NCBI RefSeq assembly: GCF_010093445.1
Contig: NZ_PDWW01000021.1
Location: forward strand, 1 to 64,000
Reading direction: 5' to 3'
Length of the DNA stretch: 64,000 bases
Source: Pseudoxanthomonas japonensis
Lineage (GTDB): Bacteria; Pseudomonadota; Gammaproteobacteria; Xanthomonadales; Xanthomonadaceae
Numbering within the stretch: the stretch's first letter is position 1; every line of letters begins with the position of its first letter. Below, piece after piece: positions 9,323 to 18,186 of this stretch. The notes beneath the pieces were generated by a model, which worked only from the letters and a program-made list of their open reading frames with translations, had not been told where the DNA came from and made no database searches. The position numbers and the translations under genes are program-made.

Positions 9323-9441
9323 CCTTGCGGGATCTCCTGGGACCCGATGCTTCTGCTGGCGTATCCGGTACGGCGGCATGATCGCCTTCCGGCTGGGTTG
9401 CGGGAAGGGGCAAGCGGTTCGGGCACGACTTTCGGCACGGG

Positions 9442-9480
9442 TTGACAATTCTCTGATTGGGATCATTATCGCCGAATCAG
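9442..9480 (+). promoter_or_regulatory. Promoter with overlapping operator, copy 1 (D-amino-acid locus)
   Basis: A consensus -35 TTGACA (9442-9447) is followed after 16 bases by CATTAT (9464-9469). An inverted repeat CTGATT...AATCAG spans 9453-9480 and covers the -10. Nearly the same sequence precedes the TonB-receptor gene at 15653. A regulator bound here would block RNA polymerase; the divergently encoded XRE-cupin protein is the obvious candidate (inference). Confidence 0.75.
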
Positions 9481-9551
9481 GATATATCCGCCAACGCGCC
9501 ATGAAGTCGCGCCGGCCCTCCGTTCCTTCGTTCCCGTCGGGAGATCGTTCG

Positions 9552-11570
9552 ATGCGTGCGATTCATCAAGTCCTGTGCGGCAGCATGCTGGCCGCGCTGG
9601 CGACCCTGCCGCTCCTGGCACAGGACGCCCCCGTGCCGCCCACGGCGATGCCGCCTGCGCCCACGGCCACCCTGCCGGCCGTGGCCGCGCCCATCGCTAC
9701 CGACGCTTCCGCAGGGACGCCAGTGCTCACCCGGGAAGACGTGGGTGCGTGGCTCGACGGGTTCATGCCCTATGCTCTGGCCAACGGCGACATCGCCGGC
9801 GCCGTGGTGGTGGTGGTGAAGGACGGCCAGGTGCTGGTGCAGAAGGGCTACGGCTATGCCGACCTGGCCACGCGCGCGCCGGTCGTGCCCGATGCCACGC
9901 TGTTCCGGCCGGGATCCGTGTCCAAGCTGTTCACCTGGACCGCGGTGATGCAACTGGTGCAGGCCGGCAAGCTGGACCTCGACGCCGACGTCAACCAGTA
10001 CATCGACTTCAAGCTTCCTGCCCGCGACGGCAAGCCGGTCACGCTGCGGCAGATCATGACGCACACCACCGGCATGGAAGAGCAGATCCGCGGCCTGATC
10101 ACCGCGAAGCAGGACGAGATCACCCCGCTCGGCGACGCCCTGAAGCACTGGACGCCGGAGCGCATCCACGTGCCGGGCGCCACGCCGGCGTACTCGAACT
10201 ACGCCACCGCGCTGGCGGGGTACATCGTCGAGCGCGTGTCGGGGCAGTCGTTCGACGACTATCTCGATGCGCACATCTTCAAGCCGCTCGGCATGGAGCA
10301 CGCCAGCTTCCGGCAGCCGCTGCCGCCGGCACTGCTGGCCGGCATGTCGAAGGGGTATGCGAAGGCTTCCGACGGCGAGGCCAAGGATTACGAATTCATC
10401 AGCCTGTCTCCCGCCGGCAGCCTGGCGGCCACCGGCACGGACATGGCGAAGTTCATGATCGCCCACCTGCAGGATGGCGCCTTCGGCGAGGCCCGCATCC
10501 TGGATGCTGCCACGGCGCAGAAGATGCACAGCACCGGGCAGGCGTCGGTGGGTCCGCTGAACCGCATGATGCTCGGGTTCTACGAGACCTCGGTGAACGG
10601 CCATCGCGCGATCTCGCACGGCGGCGACACCCAGTGGTTCCATAGCGACCTGCAGCTGTTCCTCGATGATGGCATCGGCCTGTTCGTGTCCATGAACAGC
10701 TCGGGCCGGGACGGTGCGACCGGCCATATCCGCTACGCGCTGTCGCGCGGCTTCGCGGACCGCTACCTGCCGGGTACGCCGCCCAAGCCAGCAGGCGTGT
10801 CGAAGGAAGACGCGAAGCAGCACGCGGCGCAGCTCGCCGGCACCTATACGAGCAGCCGGCGCCCCGACAGCAACTTCGTGTCGCTGGCCAACCTGCTGGG
10901 ACCGATCAAGGTGGTCGCCAACGAAGACGGCACCATCAGCGTGACGGCGGCGATGGGCGCCGGCGGCGCGCCGAAGAAGTGGCGCGAGGTCGCCCCGTAC
11001 CTGTGGCAGGACACGGACAGCACCGATCGTCTCGCCGCCGACGTGGTGGACGGCGAGGTCACGCGTTTCAGCATGGAGCCGTACGCGCCGATCATGGTGT
11101 TCGAGCGGCTGTCCACCTGGCGTGCGCTGTCGATGCCGCTGCTGGTCGCCAGCCTGGTCGTCGTGCTGCTGACCGTCATCGCCTGGCCAGTGTCGGCGCT
11201 GGTGCGTCGCTACTACGGGGTGCGGTATGCGCTGACCGGCGCCGACGCGCGCGCCCACCGCCTGGTGCGCATCGGCGCGCTGCTGTCGCTGCTGGCGACG
11301 TCGGCGGCGCTCGGCCTGGTGGTCGGCATGCTGAGCAGGCTGGAGATGACCAGCCCGGGCACCGACGGCCTGATCATCGCGATGCGCCTGTTCGCCACCG
11401 TCGCGCTGCCGCTCGGCGCCGGCATCGCCGTCTGGAATGCGTGGCACGTGCTGCGCGGCCGCCGCAAATGGCTGGCCAAGCTGTGGGCGCTGCTGCTCGC
11501 GATGGCCTGCCTGTTCCTGCTGTGGATCGGCGTCGCCCATCACGTCATCGGGTTCGGCGCGAACTACTGA
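9552..11570 (+). CDS. Membrane-anchored serine hydrolase (class C beta-lactamase/S12 family)
   Basis: Predicted periplasmic serine hydrolase of 672 residues; S12 relatives act on D-amino-acid peptides, esters or beta-lactams. A signal peptide (SMLAALATLPLLAQ) precedes the catalytic domain with SxxK at S122-K125 (GSVSK), YxN at Y214-N216 (YSN) and a late HGG (SHGGDTQWF). After residue ~500 come about four membrane helices (LVVVLLTVIAWPVSALV, LLSLLATSAALGLVVGML, ...), so the enzyme probably faces the periplasm and is held in the inner membrane. GGGAG lies nine bases before the ATG at 9552; an ATG at 9501 lacks a ribosome site. First gene of a unit continuing with the DgcA-like gene. Consistent with trimming D-residue peptides before import (inference). 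Confidence 0.85.
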   Translation: MRAIHQVLCGSMLAALATLPLLAQDAPVPPTAMPPAPTATLPAVAAPIATDASAGTPVLTREDVGAWLDGFMPYALANGDIAGAVVVVVKDGQVLVQKGYGYADLATRAPVVPDATLFRPGSVSKLFTWTAVMQLVQAGKLDLDADVNQYIDFKLPARDGKPVTLRQIMTHTTGMEEQIRGLITAKQDEITPLGDALKHWTPERIHVPGATPAYSNYATALAGYIVERVSGQSFDDYLDAHIFKPLGMEHASFRQPLPPALLAGMSKGYAKASDGEAKDYEFISLSPAGSLAATGTDMAKFMIAHLQDGAFGEARILDAATAQKMHSTGQASVGPLNRMMLGFYETSVNGHRAISHGGDTQWFHSDLQLFLDDGIGLFVSMNSSGRDGATGHIRYALSRGFADRYLPGTPPKPAGVSKEDAKQHAAQLAGTYTSSRRPDSNFVSLANLLGPIKVVANEDGTISVTAAMGAGGAPKKWREVAPYLWQDTDSTDRLAADVVDGEVTRFSMEPYAPIMVFERLSTWRALSMPLLVASLVVVLLTVIAWPVSALVRRYYGVRYALTGADARAHRLVRIGALLSLLATSAALGLVVGMLSRLEMTSPGTDGLIIAMRLFATVALPLGAGIAVWNAWHVLRGRRKWLAKLWALLLAMACLFLLWIGVAHHVIGFGANY

Positions 11571-11636
11571 TCCGCCACGGCCGGCGATGCGTATCGCCGG
11601 CCGTCCCCTGCGTCCTTCTTTCCGCACGAGGCCGGC

Positions 11637-12638
11637 GTGTCCCTTCGACTGGAACTGCACAACGAACCCTTGCCGATGTCGGCGCCCTTCCGCATCGCAG
11701 GCCATGTATTCGAGGCGATGCCGGCCACCGTGGTGACGCTGCGCGACGGCGATCTCATCGGTCGTGGAGAAGCGGCGGGTGTCTATTACAACGACGATCA
11801 TCCGGACACGATGATCGCCACCCTCGAAGCGCTGCGTCCGCGCATCGAAGCCGGTATCGACCGCGCATCGCTGCGCGACGTGCTGCCGCCCGGCGGAGCG
11901 CGCAATGCGCTCGACTGCGCGTTGTGGGAGCTCGAGGCGCAGCGCGCCGACGCACCGGTGTGGCAGTTGGCGGGGCTCGACGGCATCCACCCCCTGCTGA
12001 CCACGTTCACCGTCGGCGCCGACACGCCGGAGACGATGGCCGACAAGGCGGCGGCGTACACGCAGGCGCGCGCGCTGAAGCTCAAGCTGACCGGCGAGGC
12101 CGTGCTGGATGCGGCGCGCGTCCGGGCGGTGCGGGCGCGCTGCCCGGACGCGTGGCTCGGCGTTGACGCGAACCAGGGCTACGACGCCACGACGCTGCCC
12201 GCGCTGCTGCCTGCGCTGGTCGACGCACGCGTGTCGCTGCTGGAGCAGCCGTGCCGGCGCGGCCACGAGGGCGACCTGGACGGCATCGCGCGTCCGCTGC
12301 CGTTCGCGGCCGATGAGAGCATCCTCGATCTCGCCGAACTCGAGGCACGCCACCATCGCTTCGACGTCATCAACATCAAGCTCGACAAATGCGGCGGCCT
12401 GACCGAAGGCCTGATGATGGCGCGGCGCGCGCGGGAGCTCGGCAAGCAGGTGATGGTCGGCAACATGTGCGGCACCAGCCTGGCGGCGGCACCTGCGTTC
12501 GTGCTGGGGCAGTTCTGCGACATCGTCGACCTGGACGGTCCGACGTTCCTGGTGCAGGACCGCAGTCCCTCCGTCCACTACGACGACGGCTACATCCGCT
12601 GCGGCGACGAGGTCTGGGGGCCGCGGGTCGCCGCATGA
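11637..12638 (+). CDS. Enolase-superfamily racemase/epimerase, DgcA or dipeptide-epimerase type
   Basis: 333-residue cytoplasmic enzyme of the muconate-lactonizing subgroup. Expected residues are present: KxK on strand two (K148, K150 in LKLKLTG), metal ligands D177 (VDANQ), E203 (LLEQP) and D226 (ADES), and the general base in NIKLDK (K248). Relatives either epimerise L-Ala-D/L-Glu from peptidoglycan or, as DgcA, convert N-acetyl-D-glutamate to N-acetyl-L-glutamate. A DgcN-like gene 5.5 kb downstream in the same locus favours the DgcA role. This is established for the DgcN-DgcA pair but only inferred here. The start is GTG at 11637. The stop overlaps the next ATG (ATGA at 12635-12638), so translation is probably coupled to the transporter. 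Confidence 0.85.
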   Translation: MSLRLELHNEPLPMSAPFRIAGHVFEAMPATVVTLRDGDLIGRGEAAGVYYNDDHPDTMIATLEALRPRIEAGIDRASLRDVLPPGGARNALDCALWELEAQRADAPVWQLAGLDGIHPLLTTFTVGADTPETMADKAAAYTQARALKLKLTGEAVLDAARVRAVRARCPDAWLGVDANQGYDATTLPALLPALVDARVSLLEQPCRRGHEGDLDGIARPLPFAADESILDLAELEARHHRFDVINIKLDKCGGLTEGLMMARRARELGKQVMVGNMCGTSLAAAPAFVLGQFCDIVDLDGPTFLVQDRSPSVHYDDGYIRCGDEVWGPRVAA

Positions 12639-13909
12639 GTACCGTCGCCGGCATGTCGGACAAGACCTGGTTCGGCCAGCCGCGCGGGCTGACCATCCTG
12701 TTCCTGACCAACATGTGGGAGCTGTTCTCCTATTACGGCATGCGCACGCTGCTGGTCTATTACATGACCAAGCAGTTGCTGTTCGCGCAGGAGAAGGCGT
12801 CGTTCATCTACGGCACCTACACCGCGATGGCGTACTTCACGCCCATCATCGGCGGTGCCATCGCCGACCGCTGGCTCGGCAAGCGCAACGCGGTGATCCT
12901 CGGCGGCACCATCATGGCGTTCGGCCATTTCGTGATGGCGTTCGAGCCGATGTTCTACGTGGCGCTGGCCACCATCGCACTCGGCAACGGCCTGTTCCTG
13001 CCCAGCCTGCCCAGCCAGATCAACGACCTCTACGCCGCCGACGATCCACGCCGCGGCCGGGCCTACAACGTCTACTACGTCGGGCTCAACATCGGCGGCT
13101 TCCTCGCGCCGCTGGTCTGCGGCACGCTGGGCGAGCTGTACGGCTGGCACTACGGTTTCGGCGCGGCCGGCATCGGCATGTTCCTGGGACTGATGATCTA
13201 CGTCTTCGGTCGCAAGTACCTGCCGCCGGAGCCGTCGCGACTTGCGGTTCCGGCCGCCGAACTCACCGGTGCGCGCGCAACGCCGTCCTACACCGTGTGG
13301 TGGCTGCTGCTCGGCGTCGGCATCGCCGCCACGATCTTCCGCGGCGCCTACGAACAGGTCGGCAATACGTTGCCGTTGCTGATCGACACCGGCGTGGATC
13401 GGGTGGTCGCCGGCTTCACCCTTCCGATGACGTGGTTCCAGTCGCTCAATCCGCTACTGGTGATCAGCATGACGCCACTGTTGCTGCTGCACTGGCGACG
13501 TCGCGCCGATGCGGGCCATGACACGTCGCCTGCGCTGAAGATGGCGATCGGCGCACTGATCGTTGCCGCAGCCTACGTGCTGCTGGCGGCGCTGAGCGCG
13601 TGGGCCGGCGATGCGCGCATCGGCTGGGGATGGGTCGTGCTGTTCTTCGTCGTGCTGACGCTGGGCGAGCTGTACATCCTGCCGACGGGCCTGGGCCTGT
13701 TCGCGAAACTGGCGCCGCCGCGGTTGGGCGCGACGACGGTCGCGTCCTGGTTCCTTGCGGTCTTCAGCGGCAGCCTGCTCGCTGGTCTGGTCGGCACGCT
13801 GTGGTCGAAGACCAGCCACGCCGGTTTCTTCCTGTTGCTTGCGGGCCTGGCCATCGTCGCCGCGATCCTGCTGTGGCGGCTGGACCGCCCCATCCGCTCA
13901 CTGCACTGA
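12635..13909 (+). CDS. POT/PTR2-family proton-dependent oligopeptide transporter
   Basis: Inner-membrane MFS carrier of 424 residues with about 12 helices. It carries POT-family hallmarks: a first helix with ELFSYYGMRTLLVYYMT, an early GGAIADRWLGKRNAVILGG loop and NVYYVGLNIGGFLAPLVCG. POT carriers import di- and tripeptides with protons. It overlaps the DgcA-like gene by four bases, so it is co-translated with an enzyme acting on D-Glu derivatives or L-Ala-D-Glu. This fits import of small peptides made by the periplasmic hydrolases (inference). ATG at 12635 is used; ATG at 12653 is an alternative. The length is a little short for the family because there is no large extra helix pair. Confidence 0.88.
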   Translation: MSTVAGMSDKTWFGQPRGLTILFLTNMWELFSYYGMRTLLVYYMTKQLLFAQEKASFIYGTYTAMAYFTPIIGGAIADRWLGKRNAVILGGTIMAFGHFVMAFEPMFYVALATIALGNGLFLPSLPSQINDLYAADDPRRGRAYNVYYVGLNIGGFLAPLVCGTLGELYGWHYGFGAAGIGMFLGLMIYVFGRKYLPPEPSRLAVPAAELTGARATPSYTVWWLLLGVGIAATIFRGAYEQVGNTLPLLIDTGVDRVVAGFTLPMTWFQSLNPLLVISMTPLLLLHWRRRADAGHDTSPALKMAIGALIVAAAYVLLAALSAWAGDARIGWGWVVLFFVVLTLGELYILPTGLGLFAKLAPPRLGATTVASWFLAVFSGSLLAGLVGTLWSKTSHAGFFLLLAGLAIVAAILLWRLDRPIRSLH

Positions 13910-13926
13910 CCCGACGGAGATCCGCC

Positions 13927-15639
13927 ATGCCGCAACTCAAGCCAGCCCTGCTGTTCCTCGCGCTCTGTGCGTGCAGTCCGGCGATGGCGGCACCCGCCGA
14001 ACGTTACGACCTGCTGATCCGCAACGGCGTTGTCTACGACGGCAGCGGCGGTGCGCCGCAGCGCGTCGACGTGGCCGTGAGCGGCGACCGCATCGTGGCG
14101 CTGCTGCCGGCCGGGCAGAAAGCCGATGCCAAGGAGATACTGGATGCGAAGGGCATGGCGGTGGCGCCGGGCTTCATCAACGTCTTGAGCTGGGCGACCG
14201 AGTCGCTGATCGCCGATGGCCGTGGCGTCAGCGATACGAAGCAGGGCGTGACACTGGAGATCTTCGGCGAGGGCTGGTCGATGGGACCGGTCAATCCGCG
14301 CATGAGGGCGGATGCGCTGAAACAGCAGGTCGACATCCGCTACGACATTCCGTGGACCACGCTCGGCGGGTATCTCGAGCACCTCGAACAGCGTGGCGTC
14401 ACGCCCAACGTCGCCTCGTTCGTCGGCGCGACCACGGTGCGCATCCACGAACTGGGCGAGGACGACGTCGATCCGACACCCGAACAACTGGCGCGCATGC
14501 AGGACGTCGTGCGGCAGGCGATGCGTGAAGGTGCGCTGGGCGTCGGCAGTTCGCTGATCTATCCGCCCGCGGCCTTCGCCGAGACCGGTGAGCTGATCGC
14601 GCTTGCGAAAGCGGCGGGCGAATCGGGCGGCGGCTACATCTCGCACATGCGCAGCGAGGCGGACCGTTTCCTGGAAGCCATCGACGAAACCATCTCGATC
14701 GCCCGCGCCACCGGCCAGCGCGCCGAGGCCTATCACTTGAAGGCCGCCGGCGAAAAGAACTGGCCGAAGATGCAGCAGGCCATCGACCGGATCAACGCGG
14801 CGCGCGAGGCAGGCCTGCAGGTCAGTGCCGACATGTACGTCTATACCGCGGGCGCCACCGGCCTGACCGCCAGCCTGCCGCCTTGGGTGCAGGCCGGCGG
14901 TCACGACGCGATGATCCGGCGCCTCAAGGATCCCGCCACGCGTGCACGCGTGATCGCCGAGATGCGCGATCCCGACGTGTCGTGGGAGAACCTGCGCCTG
15001 CTTGCTGGTTCGGACGAGCGGCTGCTGCTGATCGAATTCAAGAGCGACGCATTGAAGCCGCTCGGCGGCAAAACACTGGCGGCCATCGCACGCGAACGCG
15101 GTACGTCTCCGGAAGACACGGCGATCGACCTGATCATCGAGGACGACCACCGCATCGGCACCGCCTACTTCCTGATGAGCGAGGAGAACATCGAGCTCGG
15201 CCTGAAGCAGCCCTGGGTCAGCCTGGGCTCGGATGCGGAGTCGTCGGCGCCGGAAGGCGTGTTCCTCAAGTCGAGCACGCATCCGCGCGCCTACGGCAAC
15301 GTCGCGCGCTTCCTCGGCCACTACGTTCGCGACCGCCGGCTGATGCCCTTGGAGGAGGGCATCCATCGCCTGACCGGACTGCCGGCCGCGAACTGGAAGC
15401 TCAAGGATCGCGGCTGCCTGCAGGCCGGCTGCTACGCGGACATCGTGGTGTTCGATCCGGCGACTATCGCCGACCGCGCGACCTACGACAAACCGCAGCA
15501 GTACGCGACCGGCGTCAGCGAGGTCTTCGTCAATGGCGTGCAGGTGCTGCGGGAGGGCGAGCACACCGGCGCGACGCCGGGCCGCGTGGTGCGCGGGCCG
15601 GGCTGGACGGGGAGGGCGGACGAGGCCGTCCGCCGGTGA
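13927..15639 (+). CDS. Exported N-acyl-D-amino-acid deacylase-like amidohydrolase
   Basis: 570 residues with an N-terminal export signal (LLFLALCACSPAMAAP; possibly a lipobox, LALC). The rest is a D-aminoacylase-type amidohydrolase: VAPGFIN at ~80-85, GALGVGSSLIYPP, ISHMRSEADRFLEAIDE, AYHLKAAG, WVSLGSDAESSAP, and the tail GCYADIVVFDP. In characterised D-aminoacylases the first of these is GFIDxHTH, giving two metal-binding histidines; here L87 and W89 replace them, and the cysteine-ligand region reads FGEGWS. The later histidines and aspartate remain. This may be a subfamily with one metal site or a changed substrate. It ends the first unit, 17 bases after the POT gene; the ATG at 13927 follows CGGAGA. 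Confidence 0.85.
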   Translation: MPQLKPALLFLALCACSPAMAAPAERYDLLIRNGVVYDGSGGAPQRVDVAVSGDRIVALLPAGQKADAKEILDAKGMAVAPGFINVLSWATESLIADGRGVSDTKQGVTLEIFGEGWSMGPVNPRMRADALKQQVDIRYDIPWTTLGGYLEHLEQRGVTPNVASFVGATTVRIHELGEDDVDPTPEQLARMQDVVRQAMREGALGVGSSLIYPPAAFAETGELIALAKAAGESGGGYISHMRSEADRFLEAIDETISIARATGQRAEAYHLKAAGEKNWPKMQQAIDRINAAREAGLQVSADMYVYTAGATGLTASLPPWVQAGGHDAMIRRLKDPATRARVIAEMRDPDVSWENLRLLAGSDERLLLIEFKSDALKPLGGKTLAAIARERGTSPEDTAIDLIIEDDHRIGTAYFLMSEENIELGLKQPWVSLGSDAESSAPEGVFLKSSTHPRAYGNVARFLGHYVRDRRLMPLEEGIHRLTGLPAANWKLKDRGCLQAGCYADIVVFDPATIADRATYDKPQQYATGVSEVFVNGVQVLREGEHTGATPGRVVRGPGWTGRADEAVRR

Positions 15640-15652
15640 TTCTCTGTTTGTG

Positions 15653-15690
15653 TTGACAATTCTCTGATTAGGATCATTATCCCTGATCAG
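15653..15690 (+). promoter_or_regulatory. Promoter with overlapping operator, copy 2 (D-amino-acid locus)
   Basis: TTGACA at 15653-15658, 16 bases, CATTAT at 15675-15680, with CTGATT...GATCAG (15664-15690) across the -10. From the -35 to ATTATC it differs from copy 1 at a single base. The right arm is one base closer than in copy 1. It drives the TonB-receptor unit and implies co-regulation with the first unit. Confidence 0.75.
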
Positions 15691-15767
15691 GATGTCGCTG
15701 CTATCCGGCCGGAGCCGGGCAGCGCCCCGACCATCGCAGCCCTTCAATGTCGCCCGGGAGAACAGGC

Positions 15768-18128
15768 ATGACCCAGTTCCATTCCGCACGCCCGTGGTAC
15801 CGCAAGCAACTCTTCCTGGCGATCGCCGGCGCACTGGCCTGTTCCGGCGCACCGGCCCTCGCGCAGGATTCCGTCGTGACCCAGCCTGATGGCGCAAGCG
15901 CCGAAGCGACGAACCTGGATACCGTCGTCGTCACCGCCAACAAGCGCGTGGAGAACGTGCGCGACGTCGGCGCGTCGATCAGCGTGATCGGCGAACGCCA
16001 GCTGGAGAACCTCGGCGCCGTGTCGCTGTCGGACTACGCCGCCTTCATTCCCGGCCTGCAGGTGCAGAACGACGGTGGACCGGGCCTGACCCGGGTATCG
16101 CTGCGCGGCATCGCCGCACTGTCTTCCGGCGCCACCGTCTCCACCTACATCGACGAAGTGCCGGTCGGCTCCAGCGGCATCTACCAGGGGGCGAGCACGC
16201 TGATGCTCGACCTGCTGCCCTACGACATCAGCCGCGTCGAGGTGCTGCGCGGGCCGCAGGGCACGCTGTACGGCGCCGGCGCTATCGGCGGCCTGCTCAA
16301 GTACGTGACCCGCGAGCCCGACCTGTCCACGACCGAGGCGCGCGTCGGTGTCGGCGTGCGCAGCGTGCAGGGCGGCGACCAGGCGCTGAACCTGCGCTTC
16401 GGCGCCAGCGTGCCGTTGAAGGACGACCGGCTGGGCCTGCGGATGAGCTTCGCGCGCAACGAGATCGCGGCGTTCACCGACAACGCGGTCGACGGCCGCG
16501 AGAACATCAACGGCGGCAGCCAGCTCGGCGCGCGTACGGCGCTGTCGTGGGACGGCGATGTCGTCGACATGGACTTCGGCGTGCTGCACCAACGCATCCG
16601 CAGCGACGACCGCGCCGGCGTGGCGCTGGATCCGGACACCCAGCGGCCGCTGTTCGGCGATGACGACGACCTGGCTTGGCAGCCGCGCCCGTTCTCGAAG
16701 GAGCTGACCCTGGTCTCGCTGGGCCTAGATTGGGAGCTGGGCTGGGGCAATTTCATTTCGGCGACCGGCTGGTCGCAGAGCGACACCCTCGACCAGATCG
16801 ATTCGACCGTGCAGTTCGGCGAAGTCGCGGACGGGATACTGGGTCTGCCCGAACCCGGCAGCTCGTTCGTGCGCTACCGCTACGACATGGACAAGATCAC
16901 ACAGGAGTTCCGCCTGCAGTCGAAGGGCGGCGGTACCTTCGAGTGGATGGTCGGCGCGTTCTACACCAAGGAGGACGCGCTGCAGAGCCAGTTCGCATGG
17001 CTGGGACAGCGCGATGGCACGCCGTTGCCGGCGCCGTACGACGACATGTTCGGCACGCTGGCGATCATCAACCTGCCCAGCACCTACAAGGAATACGCGC
17101 TGTTCGCCAACGGCTCGTGGCGCTTCGGTGAGCGCTTCAAGATCGATGCCGGCCTGCGGCAGGCGCGCAACGACCAGTGGTTCAGCCAGAACGTGCCCAC
17201 CGGCATCCTCGCGCCGATCGGCGACACGCCGGGCGAGTCCAGCGAAGACGTCTTCACCTGGAGCATCAGCCCGCAGTATCGGTTCTCGGACGACGTCATG
17301 GTCTATGCGCGCGTGGCGACGGGTTACCAGCCGGGTGGTCCGAACGTGGCCCTTGCCGGCATGCCGCCGCAGGTCGACTCGTCGATGCTCGACAGCTACG
17401 AGATCGGTCTGAAGTCGCAGTTCGCCGATCGTCGCGTCACGCTGGACGTGTCGGCGTTCCGGATCGACTGGGAGGACATCCAGGTGGCTTCGTCGTTCAA
17501 CGGTGTCGGCGGTCTGGTCAATGGCGGCGAAGCGACCAGCGAGGGCCTCGAGTTGTCCTCGCAGTTCCGCGTCACGGATGCCCTGATGCTGGGCCTGAGT
17601 GCGGCGTACACCGACGCCAGCATCAAGAACGATTTCGAGCCGACGGTGATCGCCCAGGCCGATGAGGACGGAAACCGGCTGTATGACGTCATCCTGTGGA
17701 CGGGCCTCGCCGGCGACCGCATGCCGTATTCGCCGAAGCTGTCGTGGACCGCGACCGCCGAGTACGCCTTCTCCACCGCCGGCGGCCTCAACGGCCAGGT
17801 TGGCGCCGCACTGCGCTGGGTAGGCAAGCGTCTCAACGACACGACCGAGCGTCAGCGCGTCACCGCGCCGGACGATCCGGACACGCTGCTGCTGCCGGAC
17901 GACATCAGCGTGCCGCTGGAGCTCGACAGCTACCGCGCGCTGGACCTGTACGCCGGCATCGGCAAGGGCAACTGGGAGCTGCGCGCCTACGCCAACAACG
18001 TCACGGGCGAGAAGGCGTGGTCGACGCTGGCGCCGATGGACGGCGCGCTGTCGGGCGTGCGCTCGCACCTGGTCGGGGTGCCGATCCAGCCGCGCACCTT
18101 CGGGCTGGAAATCGACTTCCGCTTCTGA
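15768..18128 (+). CDS. TonB-dependent outer-membrane receptor
   Basis: 786-residue outer-membrane active transporter. A signal peptide (QLFLAIAGALACSGAPALAQ) is followed by a TonB box-like DTVVVTA, a plug domain (VENVRDVGASISVIGERQLENL ... DISRVEVLRGPQGTLYGAGAIGG) and a 22-strand-type barrel ending with aromatic RTFGLEIDFRF. Substrate is not readable from the sequence. It opens the second transcription unit, whose promoter duplicates that of the peptidase/racemase unit. A peptide or acylated amino acid is therefore the likely cargo (inference). ATG at 15768 follows GGGAGA; an upstream in-frame ATG at 15747 has no ribosome site. No plug/FecR-type signalling extension is present. Confidence 0.93.
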   Translation: MTQFHSARPWYRKQLFLAIAGALACSGAPALAQDSVVTQPDGASAEATNLDTVVVTANKRVENVRDVGASISVIGERQLENLGAVSLSDYAAFIPGLQVQNDGGPGLTRVSLRGIAALSSGATVSTYIDEVPVGSSGIYQGASTLMLDLLPYDISRVEVLRGPQGTLYGAGAIGGLLKYVTREPDLSTTEARVGVGVRSVQGGDQALNLRFGASVPLKDDRLGLRMSFARNEIAAFTDNAVDGRENINGGSQLGARTALSWDGDVVDMDFGVLHQRIRSDDRAGVALDPDTQRPLFGDDDDLAWQPRPFSKELTLVSLGLDWELGWGNFISATGWSQSDTLDQIDSTVQFGEVADGILGLPEPGSSFVRYRYDMDKITQEFRLQSKGGGTFEWMVGAFYTKEDALQSQFAWLGQRDGTPLPAPYDDMFGTLAIINLPSTYKEYALFANGSWRFGERFKIDAGLRQARNDQWFSQNVPTGILAPIGDTPGESSEDVFTWSISPQYRFSDDVMVYARVATGYQPGGPNVALAGMPPQVDSSMLDSYEIGLKSQFADRRVTLDVSAFRIDWEDIQVASSFNGVGGLVNGGEATSEGLELSSQFRVTDALMLGLSAAYTDASIKNDFEPTVIAQADEDGNRLYDVILWTGLAGDRMPYSPKLSWTATAEYAFSTAGGLNGQVGAALRWVGKRLNDTTERQRVTAPDDPDTLLLPDDISVPLELDSYRALDLYAGIGKGNWELRAYANNVTGEKAWSTLAPMDGALSGVRSHLVGVPIQPRTFGLEIDFRF

Positions 18129-18186
18129 CCGTGCGCCATCCGCGCGAGCGGGTGGCGTCGTCCTCTCCCGGATCCGGGCACCGCGC

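Noticed and set aside
9477-12578. Open frame of 1033 codons on the minus strand across the S12 hydrolase and racemase genes
   Set aside because: It is antisense to two well-supported genes. Its product is rich in His, Arg and Gln with no domain, as expected opposite GC-rich coding DNA.
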